Assembly (NCBI RefSeq): GCF_900182985.1
Contig: NZ_FXUY01000001.1
Span: forward strand, 496,001-560,000
Reading direction: 5' to 3'
From: Pseudomonas helmanticensis
GTDB lineage: Bacteria > Pseudomonadota > Gammaproteobacteria > Pseudomonadales > Pseudomonadaceae
Length of the DNA stretch: 64,000 bases
Below the pieces are notes generated by a model. It had not been told where the DNA came from. It saw only the letters and a program-made list of their open reading frames with translations, and ran no database searches. Made by a program: the position numbers and the translations under genes. Shown here one piece after another: positions 32,854 to 40,241 of this stretch; within the stretch, counting starts at the first letter, position 1, and each line of letters opens with the position of its first letter.

Positions 32854-33093
32854 TTACCCCCTGATGCCGATAAAAAGATCGAGTTCCGATGGTAACTGTT
32901 GGTTAATCGCCAAGCCGATTTTTAGAACTTGGTCGGGAGTCAGCAAGTACTCGCCCTCAGGACTTTTACCAAGGTTTTTCCAGCCCATTGCAGCCAGGAC
33001 TGCGGATTCAAATTCCAGCCCAACTGTCAGTTCGTATTTTAAGGTGTCGTCTTCGTCGTCACCTTTTAAGAAACCGCTAATCCATAAAAACAT
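32854..33093 (-). CDS. Small immunity-like protein of unknown function
   Basis: A 79-residue acidic protein starting at ATG 33093, preceded by a near-perfect ribosome-binding site (CAGGAGG). Its text, FLWISGFLKGDDEDDTLKYE then LTVGLEFESAVLAAMGWKN and LLTPDQVLKIGLAINQQLPSELDLFIG, has the outline of small immunity-type proteins (W.I.GF.K then L.YE, an LTPDQ helix and an acidic hydrophobic end). No toxin gene is adjacent. Eight bases separate its stop from the start of the HEAT-like gene at 32845, so the two are probably cotranscribed. Confidence 0.7.
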   Translation of the reverse strand: MFLWISGFLKGDDEDDTLKYELTVGLEFESAVLAAMGWKNLGKSPEGEYLLTPDQVLKIGLAINQQLPSELDLFIGIRG

Positions 33094-33115
33094 CTGAAGC
33101 CTCCTGTTTAAGAAC

Positions 33116-33218
33116 GCTTTCGCGAGCAGGCTCGCTCCCACATTGGCATGGCGGTGTACTCAAATGTTGTGAGCCACCGCGAAACTGTGGGAGCGAGCCT
33201 GCTCGCGAAGAACGCTTA
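33116..33218. repeat. REP/REPIN palindrome, family B, split arms
   Basis: Two family B arms face each other, the first (TTCGCGAGCAGGCTCGCTCC) and the second (GTGGGAGCGAGCCTGCTCGC), with a 50-base spacer. It lies between two genes of the small-protein cluster. Confidence 0.88.
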
Positions 33219-33227
33219 CGCGGTCGA

Positions 33228-33503
33228 TCAGGCTGCGTGCGCCATCTCGGCCAGTGTGTCGGCCACGGTCCTTTGCAGTGATGGGAGTCGTCGAGTCACG
33301 CGGCGCAGTGCGGGTAGCACAGCGTCGACTTCCAGTTCATCGAGTTGGCCGGAGGCGTTGACGGCGCAGGCGACGATGGTTTCTTGCTCACTTTCGCACA
33401 GCACCAGGCAGGCGTTTTGCGCCCAGCGTCCGTCTCGTTCGTTGAAGCCTATGGCCATCAATACCGCGACAACCTGTGCATCTGTTTTGTTGGCCATGGT
33501 CAT
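33228..33503 (-). CDS. HEAT-like small protein, paralogue 2
   Basis: A 91-residue protein, all helical (QVVAVLMAIGFNERDGRWAQNACLVLCESEQETIVACAVNASGQLDELEVDAVLPALRRVTRRLPSLQRTVADTLAEM). It lacks the first helix of its paralogue at 32492-32845 but keeps GFNERDGRWAQ, ETIVA, the VLPAL segment and the final PSL...ADTL helix. Its start overlaps the stop of the DUF6124 gene by four bases (ATGA-type), so the two form a coupled pair. Function unknown. Confidence 0.72.
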   Translation of the reverse strand: MTMANKTDAQVVAVLMAIGFNERDGRWAQNACLVLCESEQETIVACAVNASGQLDELEVDAVLPALRRVTRRLPSLQRTVADTLAEMAHAA

Positions 33504-33877
33504 TGCCTCAGGTCCGGCTCCAGGTTGTCGAGCGCGCGGTTGACCGCGAGTTCGCCAAGCATGACCACTTGCTGAATGCCCAGCAGGGTGTTGCGGTAAG
33601 GCGTTTCGAGCATGGCGGCGAAGTCGCTGAGCATGATGCTGGCCGAGGCCATGGATTCGCAGGCGTGGGCCAGCAGGGATTCGGTGTCCATGTCCGGGGC
33701 GACGAGGAACATGGTGCTGGGTGTTCGCTGGGGCGGGGCGTGAGGTTTGAGGTAGTGATCGAGGGCGCGTTCGGCGGCGTCGTTGAGTTTTGTCGGGTCG
33801 AGCGTGGAGTAGGGGGATGTTGGATCTGATTCGGGTATGGCATCCGCTTCTGGCGGATTTGGCGTTACTTTTAACAT
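33500..33877 (-). CDS. DUF6124 family protein
   Basis: A 125-residue protein of the Pseudomonas DUF6124 family. It begins MLKVTPNPPEADAIPESDPT in the family manner, has the ALDHYLKP segment, the variable proline-rich middle, and the conserved MDTESLLAHACESMASASIMLSDFAAMLETPYRNTLLGIQQVVMLGELAVNRALDN. It is probably a small cytoplasmic helical bundle of unknown role. ATG 33877 is chosen because the family starts with MxKVTPNPP; a TTG at 33892 would add five residues. It is translationally coupled to the HEAT-like gene. Confidence 0.8.
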   Translation of the reverse strand: MLKVTPNPPEADAIPESDPTSPYSTLDPTKLNDAAERALDHYLKPHAPPQRTPSTMFLVAPDMDTESLLAHACESMASASIMLSDFAAMLETPYRNTLLGIQQVVMLGELAVNRALDNLEPDLRQ

Positions 33878-34469
33878 TTCGGAGGTTTCCAAAGTGATGC
33901 TGACACCACCTCGCGACTAAACCAGAAGGTGGCAGCTATGCACAGGTTAGTCGACCGGAAACCCACCCAAACCGGCGCACCCGAAGGCGCCCTGCGCACA
34001 GCTACCATTGAGTGAGGTATCGAGATACCTACTGTCTGGAACGTTGTGCAGTTTGAATGGATTACCGAGCGACTAAACCCGATCACTGAACATTCAGTGA
34101 CGCGAACCAAGCTACCGGCAGCCCCCAAGCCGCACAAGCCGGCGGATTCTGGCGTAGTTGTAGGCAAAGGCGCAAGGCGCTGTAGCCTCCCCGATGATGC
34201 CGAAATGATGCTGCGTTTTTCAGCCCGCCATCGCCAGCAGGCTGGCTCCCACAGGGGATTTGTGTCGGGCACAAAATCTGGCAATAGCACGGATCAATGT
34301 GGGAACGGGCTTGCTCGCGAAGAGGCCGGTACATCCAGCATCTATTCAGTCAGGTACACCGCCTTCGCGAGCAAGCCCGCTCCCACAGGGTGATTTGTGT
34401 CGGGCATAAAACCTGACAACACGGCCAACCCAATGTAGGAGTGAGCCTGCTCGCGATGAGGTTGGCACA
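33878..34469. other. Gene-poor REP-rich spacer
   Basis: About 590 bp with no convincing gene; open frames here have odd composition and no family content. From 34228 onward it contains a cluster of family B arms joined by direct repeats (a GATTTGTGTCGGGCA-type segment recurs near 34258 and 34391). The part from 33893 to 34227 has no recognisable feature. Confidence 0.5.
34228..34457. repeat. Tandem REP cluster, family B
   Basis: Four family B arms lie in about 230 bp: 34228-34256 (single, GCCAGCAGGCTGGC variant), 34298-34388 (full inverted pair) and 34434-34457 (single). Between them the non-REP segment TTTGTGTCGGGCA...CTG recurs twice, so the unit of duplication includes flanking DNA. The last arm abuts the cation-efflux remnant. 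Confidence 0.85.
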
Positions 34470-34628
34470 TGCAATATCGACCTGCACGTCTGGCAGGTCG
34501 GCCCGCAAGCGCGGGCGGCGATCGCCAGCGTGGTGGTGGCGGCGGGCGTAACGGCAGAGGCGATTCGTGAGCGGCTGGCGCCAGTGCATGAGCTGGCGCA
34601 TCTGACCATCGAGCTGCGTAGCGCCTAA
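34470..34628 (+). pseudogene. 3' remnant of a cation-efflux (CDF, DmeF-like) gene
   Basis: An open stretch of 52 codons and a stop, reading CNIDLHVWQVGPQARAAIAS, then VVVAAGVTAEAIRERLAPVH and ELAHLTIELRSA. This matches the C-terminal cytoplasmic end of cation diffusion facilitator proteins such as DmeF (DLHVW...V motif followed by the final helix and strand). The membrane part is absent and a family B REP arm stands just before it, so the gene was truncated there. It overlaps the P450 stop by four bases. Confidence 0.8.
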
Positions 34629-35728
34629 GGTGTGGCCTCGGTGAACACTGGCATGCGCCCGTTGAAAGAAGGGCGGTAATGCCAGTGCAACGGGTCCAGG
34701 TCGACGCCGTGAGCGAGGATTTCGCTGACCGTGGCGCTGGCGATGCTCATCGCCAGCAACTGCCCCGGACACTGATGCCGACCACCGCCAAAACTGAAAC
34801 TGCGCCGATTCGGGCGCTCGAGTAAAAACGCGTCAGGCCGTTCGTTGAGCGCCGGATCGCGATTGGCTGAGGCGAGTAACAACAGAATGACCTCTCCGGC
34901 CTCGACACGCACACCGTCAATCTCGCACGCGGCGGCGACAAATCGCCGAGTATTCTGCACCGATGGATCGAAGCGTTGCACTTCGGCCAACAGCGCCGGC
35001 ATCGACGCAGTGCGCAACTCAGGCTGACGGCGCAACGTCAGCAACGCATTGCCAATCAAACCGCCGCTGGCCTCGTAAGTCTGTGAACAGAGGCCGATCA
35101 GATTGGCGATCAACCGCTGTTCATCACCTTCGAATCGCCGCCGAATACGCCTCAGCATTTCGCTGTCCGACTCGGCCAGCAACTCGATGAAATATCCGCG
35201 CAACTGCTCAGCCGCCGCGTGTGCCGCTGCCAATTGCAGGTCATTGCTCAAGGGTGACAGGCACGCGACGAAATCAGCGGTCAGTTCACTGATCGCCCGC
35301 CCCTGCGCGGGGGTAAACCCAAGCAGTGCGGCGACCACGCACACCGGGCCGCAAAACATCGCTTTGTACAACCCTTCGGCGTCTACCGTGATCAGTCGCG
35401 CGGCCACCAATGCGTTCACCGCAGCAACATCGATCAGCGCCAGTTCCGGCTCGATCGCCGAGCGCGGGCAACGCTGATGTTCGCCTTCATTCATCCGCAT
35501 CAATTGCCCGAACACCTCGCCAGCCAAGCCTGAAGCAATCGCTTTGGGCACTGGTTCCTGCAGCGGGCGCACCCGACAATCGACGTGAGCCAACACCGCA
35601 CACACCGCGCGCGCACTGCTGGCGACCCACAGTTTCAACTCGTGATGGAAGGTCAATCCGCCCTGAGCCCGCAGTTCGGCGTAATAAGGGTAGGGATCGG
35701 CAGCAGTCGCAGCGTTGATCGGGTCCAT
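34625..35728 (-). CDS. Cytochrome P450
   Basis: A 367-residue soluble P450. The haem-binding loop FSFGGGRHQCPG contains ligand Cys320 and the ExxR pair is Glu249/Arg252. The I-helix region (residues 206-229, LIANLIGLCSQTYEASGGLI) has no A/G-G-x-D/E-T-T oxygen-activation motif; Ser-Gln-Thr-Tyr-Glu takes its place. The start is set at ATG 35728; in-frame reading further up (to 36391) lies over the divergent regulator. Bacterial P450s need ferredoxin and reductase, and none is adjacent. It could be a monooxygenase or, with the altered I-helix, an enzyme that uses a bound substrate group or peroxide. The divergent ArsR-like regulator is 78 bp away. Confidence 0.87.
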   Translation of the reverse strand: MDPINAATAADPYPYYAELRAQGGLTFHHELKLWVASSARAVCAVLAHVDCRVRPLQEPVPKAIASGLAGEVFGQLMRMNEGEHQRCPRSAIEPELALIDVAAVNALVAARLITVDAEGLYKAMFCGPVCVVAALLGFTPAQGRAISELTADFVACLSPLSNDLQLAAAHAAAEQLRGYFIELLAESDSEMLRRIRRRFEGDEQRLIANLIGLCSQTYEASGGLIGNALLTLRRQPELRTASMPALLAEVQRFDPSVQNTRRFVAAACEIDGVRVEAGEVILLLLASANRDPALNERPDAFLLERPNRRSFSFGGGRHQCPGQLLAMSIASATVSEILAHGVDLDPLHWHYRPSFNGRMPVFTEATP

Positions 35729-35806
35729 GGTTCGCAGCCTTGTCGTCGTGAAAGTGATGCGAGTATCTTCAGTCCACAGCGACGATGATTCGTCGGGGAG
35801 CGAAAT

Positions 35807-36568
35807 ATGTACGCAGAACATCAAGACATCGGCGTCTCGCAAGTGGCGGCGGCCATCGCGGAGCCGGCGCGAACCAAAATGCTCTGCTCGCTGATGGACG
35901 GCCATGCGCGTACCAGCACCGAATTGGCGGCCATTGCCGAGGTCAGCGCCTCCACCGCCAGCGCTCATTTGGCCAAACTCAAGGATCTGGCGCTGGTGCG
36001 CCTGCACGTGCAGGGCCGCCATCGTTATTACAGCCTGGCCGACAAGCGCGTGGCGCAGGCGCTGGAAGCATTGATGGTGATTGGGCAGAACACCGCGCCG
36101 ACGTTCAAGCCGCACACCCCGGATCGCCTCCAATTCGCGCGCACTTGCTACGACCACATGGCCGGGACGCTGGCGGTGTTGCTGCATGACCGTTTGCTTG
36201 ACGCGGGGTGGTTGCTGGAGACCGACGAGCAGGTGTATCGCTTGAGTGACAGTGGCGCGGCGTTGTTCGAAGCATTGGGTATTGAGGTGGAGGATTTGAG
36301 CACGATGCGGCGCAAATTTGCCTGCCCGTGCCTGGACTGGAGCATGCGTCGGCCGCATCTCGGTGGGTCGCTGGGGGCGGCATTGTTGCAAGCGGCGTTG
36401 AAACGTAAATGGGTGACGCAGGATCTGGACAGTCGGGCGCTGGCGTTGACGGTGGTGGGGCGCAAGGAAATCGCTGCGCGGTTTGGAGTTGTGTTGGCGA
36501 GTGAAAATGGCCAGATCAAAAGATCGCAGCGTTCCGCAGCTCCTACAGGGAGTTTGATCACCGGATAA
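35807..36568 (+). CDS. ArsR-like helix-turn-helix regulator with C-terminal domain
   Basis: A 253-residue protein. Residues 8-90 are a winged-helix ArsR/MarR-type DNA-binding domain (VSQVAAAIAEPARTKMLCSLMDGHARTSTELAAIAEVSASTASAHLAKLKDLALVRLHVQGRHRYYSL). The remaining part is an uncharacterised domain with RKFACPCLDWSMRRPHLGG, a Cys-x-Cys possibly binding metal or thiol. This two-domain build is common in regulators of drug- or metabolite-responsive genes. It is divergent from the P450 gene and likely controls it. The last 20 codons (GQIKRSQRSAAPTG and on) are read through a family A REP arm. Confidence 0.82.
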   Translation: MYAEHQDIGVSQVAAAIAEPARTKMLCSLMDGHARTSTELAAIAEVSASTASAHLAKLKDLALVRLHVQGRHRYYSLADKRVAQALEALMVIGQNTAPTFKPHTPDRLQFARTCYDHMAGTLAVLLHDRLLDAGWLLETDEQVYRLSDSGAALFEALGIEVEDLSTMRRKFACPCLDWSMRRPHLGGSLGAALLQAALKRKWVTQDLDSRALALTVVGRKEIAARFGVVLASENGQIKRSQRSAAPTGSLITG

Positions 36569-36626
36569 ATCCCGACTTTACCGAATCCATGTAGGAGCTG
36601 CGGAACGCTGCGATCTTTTGATCTTG
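36514..36626. repeat. REP/REPIN palindrome, family A, arm inside coding sequence
   Basis: An inverted pair of the GCGGAACGC variant with a 40-base loop. Its left arm lies within the 3' end of the ArsR-like gene and supplies its C-terminal codons; the right arm is free. Confidence 0.88.
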
Positions 36627-36684
36627 AGCTTCCGCCCGACGAGGTGCGCATCTGCCACCTTGTAACCCCGCATCCGACTCTATA

Positions 36685-36700
36685 CTGTATATCCAAACAG
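36685..36700 (+). promoter_or_regulatory. LexA (SOS) box
   Basis: CTGTATATCCAAACAG is a CTG-N10-CAG LexA site with an extended palindrome TACTGT/ACAGTA (36683-36702). It lies just upstream of the radical-SAM repair gene, whose ATG is at 36716, so repressor would block its promoter directly. Confidence 0.85.
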
Positions 36701-36715
36701 TAAAGAGCCCGCGCC

Positions 36716-37936
36716 ATGCAAATCATCGACAAGCTCAGCATCCTCGCCGACGCCGCCAAGTACGACGCCTCCTGCGCAAGCAGCGGCGCGCCCAAGCGCA
36801 GCTCCGAGGGCAAGAGTGGCTTGGGCTCGACTGATGGCATGGGCATCTGCCACAGCTACACGCCGGACGGGCGTTGCGTGTCGTTGTTGAAAGTCCTGCT
36901 GACCAATTTCTGCCTTTACGATTGCCAGTACTGCGTTAATCGCCGCTCCAGCGACGTCCCCCGCGCGCGCTTCACCCCCGAAGAAGTGGTGGCGTTGACC
37001 CTGGATTTCTACCGGCGCAACTGCGTCAGCGGGCTGTTCCTCAGCTCCGGGATCATCCGTTCGGCGGACTACACCATGGAGCAATTGGTGCGGGTGGCGA
37101 AGCTGTTGCGTGAAGTGCATGAATTTCGCGGCTACATCCACCTCAAGACCATTCCCGACGCCGATCCGGCGCTGATCGAGGAAGCGGGGCGCTACGCCGA
37201 TCGCCTGAGCGTGAACATCGAACTGCCCACCGATGCCAGCCTGCAAACCCTGGCGCCGGAGAAAGATATTGGCTCGATCAAGCAGGCGATGAACACCATC
37301 TACACCGGTGTGCAAACGGTGCTTAACGAACCCCGTTCGGCGAAGTTCGCGCCCGCCGGGCAGAGTACGCAAATGATCGTCGGCGCCGATGACACCGACG
37401 ACAGCACAATCTTGCACAGCGCTCAGTCGCTGTACGGCAACTACCGCTTGCGCCGCGTTTACTATTCCGCGTTCAGCCCGATCCCCGACAGCCCGAAAAG
37501 CGTGCCGCTGGCCGCGCCGCCGCTGATGCGCGAACACCGTTTGTACCAGGCCGATTTTCTCCTGCGCAGCTACGGGTACCGCGCCGACGAGTTGCTCAAG
37601 GGGCCGGGCAATCTGGCCTTGGACATCGACCCGAAGCTGGCGTGGGCGTTGCAGAATCGCGAGGTTTTTCCACTGGATTTGAACCGCGCCGAAGCGTCGC
37701 TGATCGCGCGTATCCCCGGCATCGGCCTGCGCACCACCGAACGTCTGGTCGAGCTGCGCCGGCAACGAAAGATCCGCTATGAAGATGTCGCGCGCATGCG
37801 CTGCGTACTGGCCAAGGCCAAACCGTTCATCATCACCAGCGACTACCATCCGCAGCAGGCCGAAGTCACCAGCCATTTGCTCTATCAGCAATTGCGTGAC
37901 CGGCCGACGCCGCAGCAGATGGGGCTGTGGGGATGA
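36716..37936 (+). CDS. Radical SAM DNA modification/repair protein (COG4277)
   Basis: A 406-residue radical SAM enzyme. The cluster motif CLYDCQYC holds Cys66, Cys70 and Cys73. A helix-hairpin-helix DNA-binding segment lies near the C-terminus (ARIPGIGLRTTERLVELRRQRKIRYEDVARMRC). Annotated relatives are called putative DNA modification/repair radical SAM protein; the reaction is not established. It overlaps the next gene by four bases (ATGA), so the two are co-translated and function together. The LexA box upstream places it under SOS control. Confidence 0.9.
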   Translation: MQIIDKLSILADAAKYDASCASSGAPKRSSEGKSGLGSTDGMGICHSYTPDGRCVSLLKVLLTNFCLYDCQYCVNRRSSDVPRARFTPEEVVALTLDFYRRNCVSGLFLSSGIIRSADYTMEQLVRVAKLLREVHEFRGYIHLKTIPDADPALIEEAGRYADRLSVNIELPTDASLQTLAPEKDIGSIKQAMNTIYTGVQTVLNEPRSAKFAPAGQSTQMIVGADDTDDSTILHSAQSLYGNYRLRRVYYSAFSPIPDSPKSVPLAAPPLMREHRLYQADFLLRSYGYRADELLKGPGNLALDIDPKLAWALQNREVFPLDLNRAEASLIARIPGIGLRTTERLVELRRQRKIRYEDVARMRCVLAKAKPFIITSDYHPQQAEVTSHLLYQQLRDRPTPQQMGLWG

Positions 37937-38769
37937 TCAATCTCGATTGCGACGACCTGTTCGACAACTGGCGCCAACAGGCGCGCTGGCTACTCAGCCA
38001 TGAAGTCGATCCAAGCCTGGTCAGTTGGGCCTCGGAAGGCGTGGGCGATCTGTTCGCCAGTGATGATGATCCGGTGCCTGAAGGGCAGGGGCCGTTTATG
38101 GCGAAGATCCCACGCGTGTTGCTCGATACATTGGAGCAAGCGGCGCAATATCGAGGCGATCAACGCTGGAGTCTGCTTTACGAAGTGTTGTGGCGCGTCA
38201 GCCACGGCGATCACACGGCAATGATGGCCGGTGACAAACTGGGCAGCGAGTTGCAGCGGCGGATCAAACAAGTCAACCGTGAAGCGCATCACCTGCATGC
38301 CTTTGTGCGTTTCATCGAGCGCCCGTCATCCAGTGCCGGCCCGCAATATGTCGCGTGGCACGAACCGGCCCACGACATCCTGCGCAGCGCCAGCGAGCAT
38401 TTCGTCGGGCGCATGGGCCAGCATCGCTGGCTGATCGCCACGCCGCGTGACGGGGTTTATTACGATGGCGAACAACTGATCCATCAGCGCCAATGCCCGC
38501 TGGAATGGCAACAGTTGGCGCAGAACGTCGACGATCCGCATGGCGAACTGTGGCTGACCTATTACAGCCACATCTTCAACCCGGCGCGGTTGAACGAGAA
38601 GGTGATGCAAGGGCATTTGCCGGTGCGGTTCTGGAAGAATCTGCCGGAGGGGGAGTTGATTCCGGGGTTGATTACGCAGGCGCGGATGGGCAAGCAGCAG
38701 AATGGGCAGGCGAGTGGGATTGCTGAACGACTTGGTAAACGGATAACGCTGAAAAGCCCCTCACCCTAA
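37933..38769 (+). CDS. TIGR03915 family putative DNA repair protein
   Basis: A 278-residue protein, partner of the radical SAM gene in most genomes that carry it. The DNA-glycosylase-like core is visible as QVNREAHHLHAFVRFIER, then YVAWHEPAHDILRSASEHFVGRMGQHRWLIATPRDGVYYDGEQL, and LWLTYYSHIFNPARLNEKVMQGHLPVRFWKNLPEG. It is named as a probable repair protein and resembles the N-terminal part of uracil-DNA-glycosylase fusions. ATG 37933 overlaps the upstream stop. The last four or five codons (SPSP) come from a family D repeat arm. It should be SOS-induced with its neighbour. Confidence 0.88.
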   Translation: MINLDCDDLFDNWRQQARWLLSHEVDPSLVSWASEGVGDLFASDDDPVPEGQGPFMAKIPRVLLDTLEQAAQYRGDQRWSLLYEVLWRVSHGDHTAMMAGDKLGSELQRRIKQVNREAHHLHAFVRFIERPSSSAGPQYVAWHEPAHDILRSASEHFVGRMGQHRWLIATPRDGVYYDGEQLIHQRQCPLEWQQLAQNVDDPHGELWLTYYSHIFNPARLNEKVMQGHLPVRFWKNLPEGELIPGLITQARMGKQQNGQASGIAERLGKRITLKSPSP

Positions 38770-38917
38770 CCCTCTCCCGGAGGGAGAGGGGACTGACCGG
38801 GGCGTTCTCGCGTATTACATCGACCTGAACTATCGAGCCGAACTCACATCTCGAATACCACAAAGATCGGCCCCCTTTCCCCCTCGCCCCCCTGGGGGAG
38901 AGGGCTGGGGTGAGGGG
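38757..38917. repeat. Inverted-repeat element, family D
   Basis: Ends CCCTCACCCTAACCCTCTCC and GGAGAGGGCTGGGGTGAGGG form a long inverted repeat around about 100 bp. Its interior has ACATCGACCTGAA, which recurs in the second copy at 61066-61241. The left end overlaps the repair gene's stop. Confidence 0.82.
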
Positions 38918-38944
38918 GAAAAAATCTCAAGCCCTACCCACCAA

Positions 38945-38988
38945 ACGCAAAAAAAGCCCCCCACCAATCACTCGGTGGAGGGCTTTTC
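38945..38988. terminator. Bidirectional intrinsic terminator
   Basis: A run of A, stem GCCCCCCACC/GGTGGAGGGC around AATCACTC, and a run of T. It serves the ilvE transcript from the right and the repair genes from the left. Confidence 0.85.
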
Positions 38989-39007
38989 TACATCAGCAGC
39001 CGTCAGT

Positions 39008-40027
39008 TCAAACCTTGACGATCCAGCCCGCTGGCGCTTCGATGTCGCCGGTCTGCACGCCCGTCAGCTCTTTGTAGAGCTTCTGGGTTACAGGACCGAC
39101 TTCGGTCTCGCTATGGAACACATGCAGATGGTCGTTGTAGCTGATGCCACCGATCGGAGTGATCACCGCCGCAGTACCACAGGCACCGGCTTCCTTGAAG
39201 TCCGACAGCTTGTCGATCAGCACGTCGCCTTCAACCACTTCCAGGCCCAGACGCGATTTCGCCAGTTCGATCAGCGACAGGCGGGTGATGCCTGGCAGAA
39301 CGGACGGCGAGTTCGGGGTGATGAACTTGTTGTCGTGGGTGATCCCGAAGAAGTTGGCCGAGCCAACTTCCTCGATCTTGGTGTGGGTCATCGGGTCCAG
39401 GTAGATTGCGTCGGCGAAGTTGGCTTTCTTGGCTTTCGAGCCCGGCATCAGGCTGGCCGCGTAGTTGCCACCGACCTTGGCCGCGCCGGTGCCCTGTGGG
39501 GCCGCGCGGTCGTAGCTGGAGATCTGGAAGTTGTGCGGGGTCAGGCCGCCCTTGAAGTAGGCGCCAACCGGAATGCAGAAGATCGAGAAGATGAACTCGG
39601 GTGCAGTGCGCACGCCAATGTTGTCACCGACGCCGATCACGAACGGGCGCAGGTACAGCGCGCCGCCAGTGCCGTATGGCGGAATGAAGCGCTCGTTGGC
39701 ACGCACCACTTCCTTACAGGCTTCGATGAACTGCTCGGTGTCGACTGTCGGCATCAGCAGACGCGCGCAGCTGCGTTGCATACGCAGGGCGTTCTGGTCC
39801 GGGCGGAACAGGTTGATCGAGCCGTCCTTGCAACGATAGGCCTTCATGCCTTCGAAGCACTGCTGGCCATAGTGAAGGGCAGTCGAGCCTTCGCTGATGT
39901 GCAGCACGTTGTCTTCGGTCAGGGTGCCTTTGTCCCACTCGCCATCGCGAAAGTACGACAGATAGCGTTTGTCGGTCTTGATGTAGTCAAAACCCAGCTT
40001 GTCCCAATTGATGCTTTCGTTACCCAT
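39008..40027 (-). CDS. ilvE: Branched-chain amino acid aminotransferase
   Basis: A 339-residue fold-type IV PLP aminotransferase of the eukaryote-like BCAT group (about 340-360 residues). The PLP lysine is Lys184 in GAAKVGGNYAASL. The substrate loops YLRPFVIGVGDNIGVR, PQGTGAAKVGGN and EVGSANFFGI are typical. It interconverts leucine, isoleucine and valine with their keto acids, using 2-oxoglutarate/glutamate, at the first step of degradation and the last of synthesis. The start at MGNESINWDK is chosen because the family begins there; a longer reading to 40093 adds a non-family lead. Its products feed the Bkd complex encoded next door. Confidence 0.93.
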   Translation of the reverse strand: MGNESINWDKLGFDYIKTDKRYLSYFRDGEWDKGTLTEDNVLHISEGSTALHYGQQCFEGMKAYRCKDGSINLFRPDQNALRMQRSCARLLMPTVDTEQFIEACKEVVRANERFIPPYGTGGALYLRPFVIGVGDNIGVRTAPEFIFSIFCIPVGAYFKGGLTPHNFQISSYDRAAPQGTGAAKVGGNYAASLMPGSKAKKANFADAIYLDPMTHTKIEEVGSANFFGITHDNKFITPNSPSVLPGITRLSLIELAKSRLGLEVVEGDVLIDKLSDFKEAGACGTAAVITPIGGISYNDHLHVFHSETEVGPVTQKLYKELTGVQTGDIEAPAGWIVKV

Positions 40028-40170
40028 GACACCCTCTATCACTGAACAACCGTCGAAACGGTTCAAGGCTTCTGACGTTTTTTGGATGGGCACAACAATA
40101 CTTCATTCTTGAGCGGTTTCGCAGCCCGGACTATCGGATGACAGACAGATAGTTCGTGTTGACCTCAAGA

Positions 40171-40237
40171 ATTCGCGAGCAGGCTCGCTCCCACAGGGAA
40201 GTGCATTTCAAATGTGGGAGCGAGCCTGCTCGCGAAG
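40171..40237. repeat. REP palindrome, family B
   Basis: Two short family B arms (TTCGCGAGCAGGCTCGCTCC and GGAGCGAGCCTGCTCGCGAA) with a loop of about 20 bases, between ilvE and lpdV. Confidence 0.88.
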
Positions 40238-40241
40238 GGGC

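Noticed and set aside
33871..34290. A 139-codon minus-strand frame in the REP-rich spacer
   Set aside because: Runs through repeats, has no signal, family text or ribosome-binding site. Kept as non-coding.
34643..36391. Long extension of the P450 frame up to 36391
   Set aside because: The extra 220 codons lie antisense to the ArsR-like regulator and have no family content; the P450 begins at 35728.
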